Assembly (NCBI RefSeq): GCF_003573695.1
Contig: NC_039359.1
Location: 76,770,783 to 76,834,782 of the forward strand
Direction of reading: 5' to 3'
From: Papaver somniferum
Taxonomy: Eukaryota; Streptophyta; Magnoliopsida; Ranunculales; Papaveraceae
DNA length: 64,000 bases
Shown: positions 35,963-46,196 of the stretch, in pieces
How positions within the stretch are numbered: the stretch's first letter is position 1
Layout of the letters: each line of letters starts with the position of its first letter
The notes under the pieces: generated by a model
What the model saw: the letters and a program-made list of their open reading frames with translations, nothing else
Database searches by the model: none
What the model was told of the DNA's origin: nothing
Program-made: the position numbers and the translations under genes

Positions 35963-38944
35963 ATGGAGTGCAACAAAGAAGAGGCTGTAAGAGCCAAGGA
36001 ATTGGCTGAGAAGAAGATGGATAGCAAGGATTATGTGGGAGCTCGAACGATGATCTTTAAGGCCCAAAAACTATACCCAAGCGTAGAAAATGTCAGTCAA
36101 ATGCTAACTGTATGCGAAGTACACTGTTCTGCTGAGCACAAAGTAGTTGGGTCGGAACCAGACTGGTATGGCATCCTTCAGATTGAGCAAACTGCTGACG
36201 AGGCATCCATTAAGAAACAGTTCAGAAAGCTTGCCCTCCAACTTCATCCTGATAAGAACAAGTATCCGGGTGCAGAAGCTGCCTTTAAATTGATCGGTGA
36301 AGCACAGAGGTTTCTTTGTGACCAGTCAAAAAGGTCACAGTTTGATCAGAAGCGTAAGACTATGAGACCTGGTCAACAGAGGCAGTCTCAAAATCAGCCA
36401 AGTAGGAATAACTATCCGAGCAAACAACATTCTAATCCTGTGGCTACTGGTACAGCTGCACAGTTCGCACGCATGAATCCTCACCAGCAAAAACAGCAGA
36501 CCCAACCATCATATGCCAATGGCCAACAAACATTCTGGACTGCATGCCCTTTTTGCAGTATAAGGTACCAATACTACAGAGACATTATGAACAGAGCTCT
36601 TCGCTGTCAAAGTTGCATGAAACCTTTTATTGCTTATGATTTGAATAATCAAGGGATACCTCCTGGAGTTAACAACCAGCCATTGCCCCCAAAGAAAGAA
36701 GCCCCAAGTCAGAATGGTCAGAAGTTTGCGTCGGTAAATCTACAGGGAAATCGTGGCAATGTGCCACCAGTATCACAGCCACCCACAATGCCGGGAAGGG
36801 ATACCGTGGCTGGTAGGGCACCTAAACCCCATGCAAAAGAAGACGTGAATGTCCATGTGGAAGCCGGAATGAAAACTGAAGCTAAACCTCCGGGTACCAA
36901 AAACAGGAAAAGAGGAAGAAAATCCGACTCAGACGAGGAAAGTGTCAGTTCTGGAACTGAAAGCAGCTGCGACATGGAAGAAGATGGTGATCTCAAATCT
37001 GGGAAGAATCCTGGACTCAACAGTGGTCGTGATACTCGCAGATCATCTCGGCAAAAACATGATGTTAGTTACAAAGAGAACTTGAGCGATGACGACGATG
37101 TAGCTAGCGGATCAAGACGAGAGACTACTAAAATCAATGAGCCACTGGATAAAGTGGCGAAAGATAAAAGAAAGGTCCTTGAAGAAAGTACACCAGGAAA
37201 TGCTGAAAACTGCCAGAATAATGGAGAGGAAGTAGCTGAAGATGATGGCAACCAAGAAGGATCTGAACCCACAGTCCTTGAAGTTGCTGATCCAGATTTT
37301 TATGACTTCGACAGGGATAAGAGTGAAGAATGCTTTGCTGTTGATCAGATGTGGGCCATTTTTGACGATTTAGATGGTATGCCTAGATTCTATGCTCGGA
37401 TAAATAAAGTATATTCGCCTTTCAAGGTGGATATCACATGGTTGGAGTTTGTTGCTGGGGATCCAGGTGAGACTGCTTGGAAGAGAAGTGGGTTACCCGT
37501 TGCCTGCGGTAAATTCAAACATGAGAAGAGTGATACAATTGAAGATGTAGGTACATTCTCCCATAAGATTGTCTGCGAAAAAGGTGTTCGAAATACTTAC
37601 AAGATCTATTCCCGAAAAGGTGAAACATGGGCCCTCTACAAGAACTGGAACATCAAATGGAGCTCTGATGCGGACAACCACGGAGAGTATGAGTGTGAAT
37701 TTGTGGTTGTCCAGTCAGATTACACCAATGAATCAGGCATTTTGGTTGCGCAATTGGTTAAGCTAAAAGGTTTCGTATGCCTTTTTAAGCCAACCAAAAC
37801 CAATGGCATGTCTTCCTTCCAGATACCATCTAATCAAATGTTAAGATTCTCTCACAGGGTTCCTTCATTTAGAACAAATGGTAGAGAACGAAAAGATGTT
37901 CCTGAAGGTTATTTTGAACTTGATCCCGCTTCCTTGCCCAGTAACCTTGAAGAAGTTTCCGATCACATTGATGGGAAAGCTGAAACTGTTGGTGGTGAAA
38001 TTAATGGTTCCTTAAAATCTGTATTAGAGGAGAAGCCTCATATGCCGAAGAATGACGTGACGGCAAAAGCTGAATCTAACATGCCGAAGAATGACGTGAT
38101 GGCAAAAGCTGAATCTAATATGCCGAAGAATGACGTGACGGCAAAAGCTGAATCTAAGACATCAAGTACTTCAGATGGTGTGACAGCAAAGGTAGAGAGA
38201 GTTCCTGAGCAAACTCCTCCTTCGCCTACTTTAGACCCTTGTGAACTTCCAGAGTCGGTCTTTTATTCCTTTGAAGATGACAAAACTGAAGAGAAATTTC
38301 AAGCTGGTCAGGTTTGGGCTTTGTATTGTGAGTTGGATGGCTTGCCCAAGTACTATGGTCTGATTAAAAAGGTTGAATCGACCCCGGAGTTCAAAGTGAA
38401 TATACAATGGCTTGAAGCTTGCACCCCACCAAGGGGTTTGTTGCAGTGGCTTGACAGTAAAATGCCGACATGCTGTGGAGTTTTTTCTAGTGGTGACGAG
38501 ATGGAGTTTGATGACACTGCTTCTTTCTCTCATCTTTCAAAAGGAGCCGCACCTGTGAAGAAAAACAACTATGAGATCTATCCAAGGAAAGGGGAGGTGT
38601 GGGCAATATACAGGAATTTTAGTTCAGAATGGTCTTCTTCTGACCTTCAAACATGCGAGTATGATATAGGCAAGGTTGTAAACGTGGAAGGTACAATGAA
38701 GGTGTTGGTATTGGAAAAGGTTTCTGGTTATGACACTATTTTGAAGGGTCAGATGAAAGCAGGCCGTGAATCCATACTTGAAATACCACGGCGTGAATTG
38801 CTTAGATTCTCTCATCAAATTCCTGCAATCCAGTTGGCTGATGATCAAGTAAGAGCCTTGTTGACTGATGAAAAAGTAGGAACCTTGCCTGGATGTTGGG
38901 AGTTGGATCCCAAAGCAGTGCCTATTTGTTTATTTAGCAAGTGA
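35963..38944 (+). CDS. J-domain protein with two DUF3444 domains
   Basis: A single-exon frame of 993 codons starts at ATG 35963. The N-terminal helical region (1-60) precedes a J domain (about 66-130) with the HPD tripeptide at 95-97, which in this family stimulates an Hsp70 partner. A CPFC...CQSC pair (about 194-218) could bind zinc. A basic and acidic linker follows (about 300-440, with KNRKRGRKSDSD as a likely nuclear signal), then DUF3444 copies at about 443-662 and 760-990. Each has a DFYDF or VFYSF start, a GEVWA or GETWA motif and a RFSH motif. Plant proteins of this layout are nuclear-type co-chaperones of poorly known role. Oddity: three tandem 13-residue repeats at 694-732. The length is within the family range and the frame is intact, so it is probably functional. 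Confidence 0.93.
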   Translation: MECNKEEAVRAKELAEKKMDSKDYVGARTMIFKAQKLYPSVENVSQMLTVCEVHCSAEHKVVGSEPDWYGILQIEQTADEASIKKQFRKLALQLHPDKNKYPGAEAAFKLIGEAQRFLCDQSKRSQFDQKRKTMRPGQQRQSQNQPSRNNYPSKQHSNPVATGTAAQFARMNPHQQKQQTQPSYANGQQTFWTACPFCSIRYQYYRDIMNRALRCQSCMKPFIAYDLNNQGIPPGVNNQPLPPKKEAPSQNGQKFASVNLQGNRGNVPPVSQPPTMPGRDTVAGRAPKPHAKEDVNVHVEAGMKTEAKPPGTKNRKRGRKSDSDEESVSSGTESSCDMEEDGDLKSGKNPGLNSGRDTRRSSRQKHDVSYKENLSDDDDVASGSRRETTKINEPLDKVAKDKRKVLEESTPGNAENCQNNGEEVAEDDGNQEGSEPTVLEVADPDFYDFDRDKSEECFAVDQMWAIFDDLDGMPRFYARINKVYSPFKVDITWLEFVAGDPGETAWKRSGLPVACGKFKHEKSDTIEDVGTFSHKIVCEKGVRNTYKIYSRKGETWALYKNWNIKWSSDADNHGEYECEFVVVQSDYTNESGILVAQLVKLKGFVCLFKPTKTNGMSSFQIPSNQMLRFSHRVPSFRTNGRERKDVPEGYFELDPASLPSNLEEVSDHIDGKAETVGGEINGSLKSVLEEKPHMPKNDVTAKAESNMPKNDVMAKAESNMPKNDVTAKAESKTSSTSDGVTAKVERVPEQTPPSPTLDPCELPESVFYSFEDDKTEEKFQAGQVWALYCELDGLPKYYGLIKKVESTPEFKVNIQWLEACTPPRGLLQWLDSKMPTCCGVFSSGDEMEFDDTASFSHLSKGAAPVKKNNYEIYPRKGEVWAIYRNFSSEWSSSDLQTCEYDIGKVVNVEGTMKVLVLEKVSGYDTILKGQMKAGRESILEIPRRELLRFSHQIPAIQLADDQVRALLTDEKVGTLPGCWELDPKAVPICLFSK
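38042..38158 (+). repeat. Three in-frame 39-base repeats in the J-domain gene
   Basis: Units at 38042-38080, 38081-38119 and 38120-38158 each encode MPKNDV(T/M)AKAES(N/K). They lie in the linker between the two DUF3444 domains. Near-identity suggests recent slippage; copy number may vary between individuals. Confidence 0.9.
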
Positions 38945-40036
38945 AGAGTTAAGACTGTTAGAGACATGGTGAAAATAGCTCATGTGCTTGCTCCTTTTTT
39001 CTTCCTCATACATATCTGTCATCTTACCAACCTTGTTTCTCCATTGAGTGGGTCTTCAGTTTGTTTATGGAGACCATGGGTGGTGGTGTCCTCAACCATC
39101 GATTTATTTTCTTTGCGTAGAAACCTGATAGTATCAAGCAGAAGAGTGAAGGTTGTTTGGGCTGGTTTTACATTTTGATGTACAAGGTCTGTGTTCTTTT
39201 CGGTCTGCTGCTCAGGATTACTAGTTGATTTCTTGTAGCAATATGGGGTTTAGCAATTTGTCGTTTTTTATATGTGGTATGGGGAGAACATCTTCTGTCA
39301 GAATGAGGTAATCCATCTCATCTGCATCTTCATGTGGCTTTTATTTTATTTGCTCTTCATTTGTTTCACCTCATGTCTTACTGAAGTATTATTAGTTTTA
39401 GTAGTATGTAATCAGTATGCTGGTAGCGTATTATATTATGCTTTCGTACTTTAGATTTTACTTCAGCAGATGTATTTCTGCTGGGATTCCAGTATATGGT
39501 TACTTTAGGGTCAGTTGTACATGTGAAAACTCTGAAACTTTTCTATGAAATTTTAGAAGTTCTTTGAATTTAACTGGATGTAATACATGTGAACAATCTT
39601 TCCATTTTGGCTTTTATAAGTCGAATCTCCTCCTAATACATGGATAGGGTTCCTATTCCGCCCAAGGGGTTTGTTGCAGGGGCTGATGTCAGTTTCAGAT
39701 TTTTATATATCACTTGTATGCTCCAGATTCAAGTTCGTGTTGGATCTGACTCGCCATCTAATTCAGACCTAATCCCTCCCTGATTCGGACTGAATCAGAT
39801 GAGTCAGATCTGACTTGAAGAAGAAACGTATTAAAAAGCAAGTTAGATGATTAAGCTTGAATTGGGCATACTCTTTTTGACTATTGTGAATGCTTTGAAC
39901 TTGGTTTGAATTGGAGTTTATTCTTGGTAAATCAAGAATTAGCTCTATTAGACACTACTACTAAGTACAGACATAACTAGCCCCTATCCTGCCAACTTAT
40001 TGAACTCAACAAATCAAACTCTTACTACCACTCTTT
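38945..40036. other. Probable 3' UTRs and spacer between convergent genes
   Basis: This lies between the stop of the J-domain gene (+) and the stop of the xylosidase gene (-). The first 500-600 bases are T-rich and probably include the 3' UTR. An 18-base match to the upstream exon lies at 39662-39679, and a TGACTC-rich repeat at about 39735-39825. I see no separate gene. Confidence 0.5.
39735..39825. repeat. TGACTC-rich element, copy 2 (partial)
   Basis: It carries GATCTGACTCG, CCTGATTCGGACTGAATCAG and GATGAGTCAGATCTGAC within 90 bases. The word set is shared with 34364-34526 and 45564-45866. No clear termini are seen. Confidence 0.45.
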
Positions 40037-42569
40037 TCAAGTGTTGCTGAAATATGAAATTTGCCCCCCTTCACATTTGCTTACTCTGACATAAAAATTA
40101 TGCCTAACTTGTTTATCACTTGAAGACCCAACAAGTAATGTGTGTTTACCTAATATCATTTTCCTCTTCCCTTGTGTATCAGCAACACTCAAATCCTTGC
40201 ACACATCAAATTTGATTTTCACACTTTCCTTTTTGCCTGTCATGACTTCTACCCTTCCAAAACCTATCAACTGCATTTTAGGTAGCCCAACCACTGTTTC
40301 TGAAGATGGTGGTACCCAAAAGATTAACACTACATGGCTTCCGTTTCTTTGGCCGCGATTCTTCACAACAACCTCGATATCGAACTGTAAAGTCTGGCAG
40401 TTCACTTCTGAGATGTCAATAGCTTCTCCAGATAGATTAGTAGTGTTGGGTGCAAAGATGCTCTGAGATTTCTGCAGTGGTATTTGTATTTTTGAAGGAG
40501 CTAATTTGACAATACTGGAGAAAATAGAGTAACTTAGTCCATGCCCGAAGTTGTACAAGGTTGGACCAGTGTAAAACCGGTAGGTTCGTCCAGGGAAGTT
40601 CCGGGTTGTGTTTGCTCTCACGTTCATATCTGTCATTGGTACTTGATCGACGTATTCTTGCGGGTACCACGTAAATGGCGATCTTCCACCTGAAAATTTT
40701 CACGATTTGATTGTTAGCAGAACTCAAAATATGCATTTTTCAGAGAAAGAAAGAGAACAACCTGGATTGTAGTCTCCAAATATGACTTGAGTCAAGGCCT
40801 CTCCTCCAGATTGACCAGGATAACCAACCCACAAAATTCCTACTATTTTACTCACATTTTTCACGAATGACACATCAATTGGACCCCCTGACATAATAAC
40901 AAGAACCACCGGACCGCAGGCTGAATTAGCCACATCTATAACAAGTTTCTCTTGTAATCCAGGCAATGTCAGGTTCACTCTATCCAGCTCTTCAGCTTCA
41001 ATAGACTGATCAAGTCCCACTACTATCACAACTGCATCACTTTTCGATGCAGCATCTGCAGCATTTCCTATCAGACTTCCATCACTACAACTAACATCGG
41101 CACACCCTTGTTCGTAAGTCACCGCCGCATACTTTTGAAGCCCTTGAAGAGGACTAATGTACTTACAGGGCACGCCCGCGTAATTACTTATCATAACTTC
41201 AGTCGTATTAGCATTTGGTCCTATAACTGCAAGTGTTTTTATGGTTTTAGGATTCAAAGGAAGGGTTCCATCATGATTCTGTAACAAAACTATCCCTTGT
41301 TTAGCTGCTTCAAGAGCTAAGTTTTGATGATACTCGGAACATACATCCGCCGCTCCTAGTTTACCAAAAGGGAGCTTTGCAGGGTCGCCATCAAAGAAGC
41401 CTAATCTCATTAAGACTGCATAGTTGTTTACCAGAGCTTGGTCTACAACAGACTCTGAAACTTTTCCTTGTTTCACTGTATTTTCTGTAAAGTTACTTAA
41501 AAAATCACCACAATTCATGTCTAAACCTGCTTTTAGAGCCAAAGCAACAGCATCTTCAGGAGTTGCAGTGTAATGGGTTAAGTTGTTGTAGACTTTAACC
41601 GAGTCGCAGTCAGAAACAATATACCTGCAAAATGAAATGAAATGAATTGTGTTTTTCATCTAGTCCAAATTCTTCTGAGAAAATCTCAAGAAAAGAAAAT
41701 TTGAGAACTTACCCATCAAGACCCCATTGATCTCTTATGATTCCTTTGAGAAGATCTGCATTAGCACAAGTAGGAATACCATTCACCTTATTGTATGAGC
41801 ACATCACGCTGCTAACATGTCCTTCAACGACACAACTCTTGAAAGGCGGCTGATACGTATCCTCCATATCTTGCAACGTCACCTTCGCGTCAAAGTAATA
41901 GCGATCTGCTCCTTCCCAGTTATCAACATCATAAGCAGTGTAGTGTTTGCAACAGCTGGAGACCTTAAGTGCATTACTTGTGACATTTTCCCCCTCTGCA
42001 CCTATCTCTTGAAGGCCACGAACATAATTCACACCGTAGTTTGACACAACGAACGGGTCCTCGCCTGCAGTCTCTTGCCCTCTACCCCATCTAGGATCCC
42101 GAAAGACGTTAACATTAGGACTCCAGTATGTTAACCCCGCAAGACGTAGATTATACATTGCTCTAGCTTCAGTGGAAACCACACTACCCATTTCATACCA
42201 TAGTGTGGAGTTGAAACTTGCTGCAGATAAAATTACTGCCGGGAAACTTGTTGCACCTGGAACAACAGTTGAGTTGAAAGACACTCCCCAACTTTTTCCG
42301 ACACCGTGAAGTGCTTCATTCCACCACTGGTATGCAGGGACATTAAGCCTTGGTACGCCGGTAGCCTTATTTACGAGCTGTTGAACCTTCTCTTGAAGTG
42401 TCAGGCGTGCAACCAGGTCATTGGCTCTGTCTTTGTGAGACAGAGATGTGTTACACAATGGTAAGCTTATTACAGTTGCATTGGTGCAAGCATATTGGTG
42501 AGTGACATTGGAAAAATTTAGCAAGAGAACCGAAAAGAATACAAAATATGTTAAAAAGTTTTTGTTCAT
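40037..42569 (-). CDS. Beta-D-xylosidase / alpha-L-arabinofuranosidase, GH3, three exons
   Basis: Exons are 42569-41713, 41624-40762 and 40689-40037. Both introns are GT-AG (donors GTAAGT and GTTGTT, acceptors TTTGCAG and TTTTCAG) and the phases join exactly to give 790 codons, normal for plant BXL proteins. The N-terminus is a hydrophobic signal peptide (about 1-26), so the product is secreted to the cell wall, where relatives trim xylan or arabinan side chains. The GH3 N-terminal domain includes [16 protein letters not shown] and [11 protein letters not shown]; the nucleophile Asp is in YIVSDCDSV (about residue 291). The GH3 C-terminal domain has GPNANTT and [10 protein letters not shown]; an FnIII-like domain ends the protein. 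Many NxS/T sites fit secretion. Xylosidase versus arabinofuranosidase preference cannot be read from the sequence. Confidence 0.93.
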
Positions 42570-42656
42570 GGCTCACTTAGTGGGATCTTTTGATCATAAA
42601 CAAGGTTTCCTGAAATCTGTTCAGAGTTGATAGAGAGAAAGTGAAATGATCTTGCA

Positions 42657-42663
42657 TTTTATA
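42657..42663 (-). promoter_or_regulatory. Probable TATA box of the xylosidase gene
   Basis: The minus strand reads GTATAAAATGC, about 90 bases upstream of the ATG at 42569. The spacing fits a short plant 5' leader. Confidence 0.6.
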
Positions 42664-42669
42664 CTTGAG

Positions 42670-43196
42670 ATTCAACAACATTACACTTGTTATGGATAAA
42701 CAAAGACAAGCAAGGACATTACAGGACCGTACATGCATGTGGTGGTTAATTGCTTTTTAGTAGCTTTGTGGGCTAAACACTTGATGCATGATCACTTCCA
42801 ACTCACAAAAACTGAACCTAACCTTAGTGGAGTCCTAATGTTCCGAAGCTTTCCTCTTTTGGTGACAGAGATAGATGATATATACCCATTCAAGAAGTGT
42901 GTTTCAAAAGAGAATTTGAGTACATTGAACATGCTTTAAATGATGCCATGATGTTCTGATGAACGCCCAGGGCGCTTTGGAGAGGGCTATGTTGTATTAG
43001 GCGCTAGGAAAGCGCCCAGGGCGCCTTTTACAATTTTTTCGTATATGGAAAGGGTATACGTATGGCCTTGGAGATATCGTGGCCTCGGTTAGGAATTTGT
43101 CTAATCGACAGACAACCTCACCCTTCAAATCTGTTCTAAACCAATAAAACAGCTAATGTTTTACGAATAGGTAATATACTACAAAGGCACAAGAGT
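42670..43196. other. Spacer between xylosidase promoter and RBR ORF
   Basis: No gene is seen. Two GC-rich palindromic words (CGCCCAGGGCGC at 42964-42975 and GCGCCCAGGGCGCC at 43012-43025) stand out from AT-rich surroundings and could form a hairpin or be remnants of a repeat. Confidence 0.5.
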
Positions 43197-44039
43197 TTGA
43201 AAGCAGGAGAACCATATTTTACCTGTGAAATTTGTTTGGAATCACGCCTTCCAGCCTATAAGAAATTCAAGAAGAATAAAGAATGTGCATCAGAACATCA
43301 CTTTTGCATCAATTGTATCGCACAATATGTAGAAATAACAATTAACGACTACGGTAGATCCGTAATACGATGCCCAAACATCAGCTGCGACGTCGCCTTT
43401 GGGATTCTATCTTGTCGTTCCATCATCTCATCAAAAGTTTTCGTTAGATGGTGCGACTTGCTTTGTGAATCTGAAATTCTAGCAAAGTTTGGTCGTCACG
43501 GTAAACGAGTTTACTGCCCTGGTTGCTCTATTCTGAATGAATGTGGTGGTGGTGATGGTATTATTACAAGAACAACCTGTCCAAGTTGCAAGAAACTCTT
43601 CTGTTATCGTTGTATGATTCCTCTAACGGACCAAAAGATTCATACTTGTTGCGACAGAAACGACATTCTCTTCCTGGATACCCTTGCACGAAAAGGGTGG
43701 ACTAGATGTCCATCTTGCAAACAACCTGTAGAGCGCACTTACGGTTGTAATTATATTACATGCAGGTGCGGGAACGAATTTTGCTACCATTGTGGGTTGG
43801 AGTGGTCACACTTGGAGGATCATACTAACTGTTACCCGCGTGCGCTTGAGAATCAGCCGATGGAGGAGGAGCTAGATCCTTTCATGTTAAGAGTGTGCTG
43901 GATCTTCGCCGGGTTCGCTATGATATCTATAATGGGGAAACCCGAGTTTGTAAGGAATAAAAATTCATACAGCATACTCACAGGTACGAAACAATGGTTT
44001 GATTTTGACATTGAGACTTTTTTCAGTAGCTTAGAGTGA
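43197..44039 (+). CDS. RBR-type (RING-IBR-RING) E3 ubiquitin ligase-like, start uncertain, possibly a pseudogene
   Basis: The frame is open from 43140 to the TGA at 44037-44039 but has no ATG upstream of the RING1 cysteines. TTG at 43197 (then KAGEPYFTCEICLE) is where an ATG would be expected, so either the start was lost or a 5' exon lies upstream. RING1 is CEIC...CASEHHFCINC...RCPNISC. The IBR has CPSCKKLFCYRC, but its first pair is CPGC (C-x2-C) where C-x4-C is usual, as if two residues were deleted. RING2 is RCPSCKQPVERTYGCNYITCRCGNEFCYHCG (written here as RCPSC, then GCNYITCRCG, then FCYHCG), with the Cys expected to carry ubiquitin in GCNYITC. Relatives transfer ubiquitin from E2 to substrate through that Cys. 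A single exon suggests a retrocopy or an intronless family member. Confidence 0.7.
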   Translation: MKAGEPYFTCEICLESRLPAYKKFKKNKECASEHHFCINCIAQYVEITINDYGRSVIRCPNISCDVAFGILSCRSIISSKVFVRWCDLLCESEILAKFGRHGKRVYCPGCSILNECGGGDGIITRTTCPSCKKLFCYRCMIPLTDQKIHTCCDRNDILFLDTLARKGWTRCPSCKQPVERTYGCNYITCRCGNEFCYHCGLEWSHLEDHTNCYPRALENQPMEEELDPFMLRVCWIFAGFAMISIMGKPEFVRNKNSYSILTGTKQWFDFDIETFFSSLE

Positions 44040-44065
44040 TGTATAGTAATTATGCCTAATTGCAG

Positions 44066-46196
44066 CTAGCTTAGAGTTCGGAAGAACTTATGTGGTTAGG
44101 CCAAAAGGAAAACACCAGGCTACTGTAGTTTGGCTACACGAGGTCAGCGAGAATGGTTTCAGGTAATCAACTGGTATTACATTGGATTTTCATGTTCCTT
44201 CCAATAATTGCAAATTATTATCAAAACTATAACAAAGGATTTTTTATGATTTCATTTTCTGGATTTTGTAGTTGGTACCAGCTGTTGGAAGCCTTGCCAA
44301 TTCGAAATGTAAGATTGTGTTATTCCCTCATTTGGGAAGGATCCCCAGCAAGTATGCTCATGTTTGCTTTTTAAGGTTGGACTTTGCTTACTGGATTTCT
44401 TTTGGTTCAGATCAAGTGGATCTGCCCAACGGCACCTATTCTGCAACGATTTGGAGGATCTTCGACCACTGTGTGTAAGGCCTGAATGTTCCCATATTTC
44501 ATCTTCTGTGGAATCTGATGCTAAAACTGTCACAATTATGGAACTAAATTTGTGTGCAGGGTTTGATACGCCCAAGTATTCAGAGGATGCTCTTAGTAAT
44601 ATGGAAAGCTTAGATGCTTCAGCAGCATATGCTGCAAAACTGCTATCAACTGAGCCCAGTCACAGTAGGTCTTATTTCCTTCAAATTTTCTTTATCTTTT
44701 ATTTCCATGAAGAGTTTGTAACATAAGTTGTGCAATTTTACAGTCAAACTTGGTTTGGGGGGCTTTGGTATGGGTTCTGCCCTTGCCCTCTACTCTGCCG
44801 CTTGTGCTGTTGAAGGAAGACTTGCAAATGGAAGACCATACCCTGCTAATGTATCTGCTGTTGTTGGTCTAAGTGGGTGGCTTCCAATGGCCAGGTATAG
44901 CTTCATTAATTAATTCATGCAGACTCGCTTAGATGCATATAATTATTTTCTTTAGGCCGCTGCCATATTACTATGTTATATGCAATTAATTTTTCATTTT
45001 AATGTATTGTTTTCAGATTTTTGACGGACAAAATAATAGGGTCTAAGGAGGCTGTTGCGCGTGCAGCATCCTTGCCGCTGTTGCTCTGCCACGGAAAAGG
45101 TATGTTAGAGCTTCTCCAATGGCACGTGTATGGAGATAAATGTCAAAATCCGTCTAGGATGCACATCCATTTTCTCTAAAATCATTCTCCAACCTGGATG
45201 TCATAAATCAATGTATGCATGACTTTAGGTAGAAAATGTTAAGGGGATGTCTAGTTTCCCACATTCTCCTTGACATTGTCTACCATCCAATTCAGTTTTT
45301 TTAAATTAAAAGTATATTTATTTACTAAAATTAATTCTAATACAATAAATAATCATTTTTTAGATCTAATAAAATTTTAAAATTACTAAACATAAAATTT
45401 ACATTTAATAAGAGAATGGTCACAAACAACACCATTGGAGGTGAATAACTTTTTTCATCTAAACTTAAGGAAAATTTGGAATAAAGATGTCTTGTTTGTG
45501 TTGCCACATAGGAAATACATACAACAACCGTTGGAGAAGCTCTTAGAAGAAGGAAACTAGAACATGTTTGTTTTTTTGCTGACTCGGGGTCTGGATCTGA
45601 CTCGGCTCGAGTCAGATGTCAGACCGTTTGTTTTCTTTTCCAAGTCAGATCTGACTCGCAATTTGAGTCAGAGCTAACCCCTGACTAGAATCTGTTTGAG
45701 TCAAATAATAAAATACCCCTGACTTATGAGAACAATCCACTGACTCATGTTTTTGAGTCAGATGAGTTAGATCTGACTCAAAAAACTAACATATTGAGTT
45801 AGATCCATGTGGTTTCAGTCATATCCAGGCGAGTGAATTCCAGACGAGTCAGGAGAAAACAAACATAGTCTAAGATTGTAAACAAAACTTTCTTAAGTTT
45901 ATGCGTGGGATGGATGATGCATCTTTTTTCTTCTTGTTTTAGTTGATGGTACCGTCTTTTATAAGGACGGAGCGAATTGCTCAAAGGTCTTAAGTTCTCC
46001 ACTGTTCCAAAAACTCACTTCAAGATCATATGACAGGTATGACATGTGGTTTCTTTCCAAGGTTTTGCAGTTGATGAGTAACATCTTAAGATCATTGTGA
46101 TTTTCTTGTAGACTTGGACACGCAACAATTCATGAAGAAATGAATGAAGTTTGCAGTTGGTTAACTACAAATTTAGCACTCGATGGATCTGATTGA
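44066..46196 (+). CDS. Acyl-protein thioesterase/carboxylesterase-like, eight exons, nucleophile Ser replaced by Gly, first exon not found
   Basis: Exons, by GT-AG junctions with matching phase, are 44066-44162, 44272-44308, 44411-44474, 44560-44664, 44744-44894, 45017-45099, 45943-46036 and 46112-46196. They join to about 238 codons beginning SLEFGRTYVVRPKGKHQ and ending LALDGSD. This is the alpha/beta-hydrolase family that removes palmitate from proteins (APT1/2-like). The catalytic Asp (HGKVDGTV) and His (RLGHATIHEE) positions are kept, but the nucleophile elbow reads GGFGMGSA in place of the family's GFSMG, so the Ser is Gly. WLHEVSENG also replaces the usual WLHGLGDNG. Every intron phase holds and no stop occurs, so the frame has been preserved despite probable loss of hydrolase activity. 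The exon with the initiator Met was not found upstream; the RBR ORF ends 27 bases before the first recognised exon. Confidence 0.8.
45108..45542. mobile_element. PIF/Harbinger-like MITE in a thioesterase-like gene intron
   Basis: The terminal inverted repeats are GAGCTTCTCCAATGG (45108-45122) and CCGTTGGAGAAGCTC (45528-45542), with one mismatch over 15 bases. They are flanked by TTA on both sides (45105-45107 and 45543-45545), the 3-base target duplication of PIF/Harbinger (Tourist-like) elements. The element is 435 bases, AT-rich and non-coding. It begins only a few bases after the donor site at 45100. Confidence 0.85.
45564..45866. mobile_element. TGACTC-rich inverted-repeat element, copy 3
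   Basis: It starts ATGTTTGTTTTTTTGCTGAC and ends, inverted, GTCAGGAGAAAACAAACAT, giving roughly 20-base imperfect termini. Inside are at least ten TGACTC/GAGTCA words and near-perfect GAGTCAGATCTGACTC palindromes. It is about 303 bases and non-coding. No convincing target duplication is seen, so the superfamily is undetermined. Confidence 0.6.

Noticed and set aside
36718..37020. Minus-strand 100-codon frame inside the J-domain gene
   Set aside because: Shadow of the 993-codon plus-strand gene, whose domains are unambiguous.
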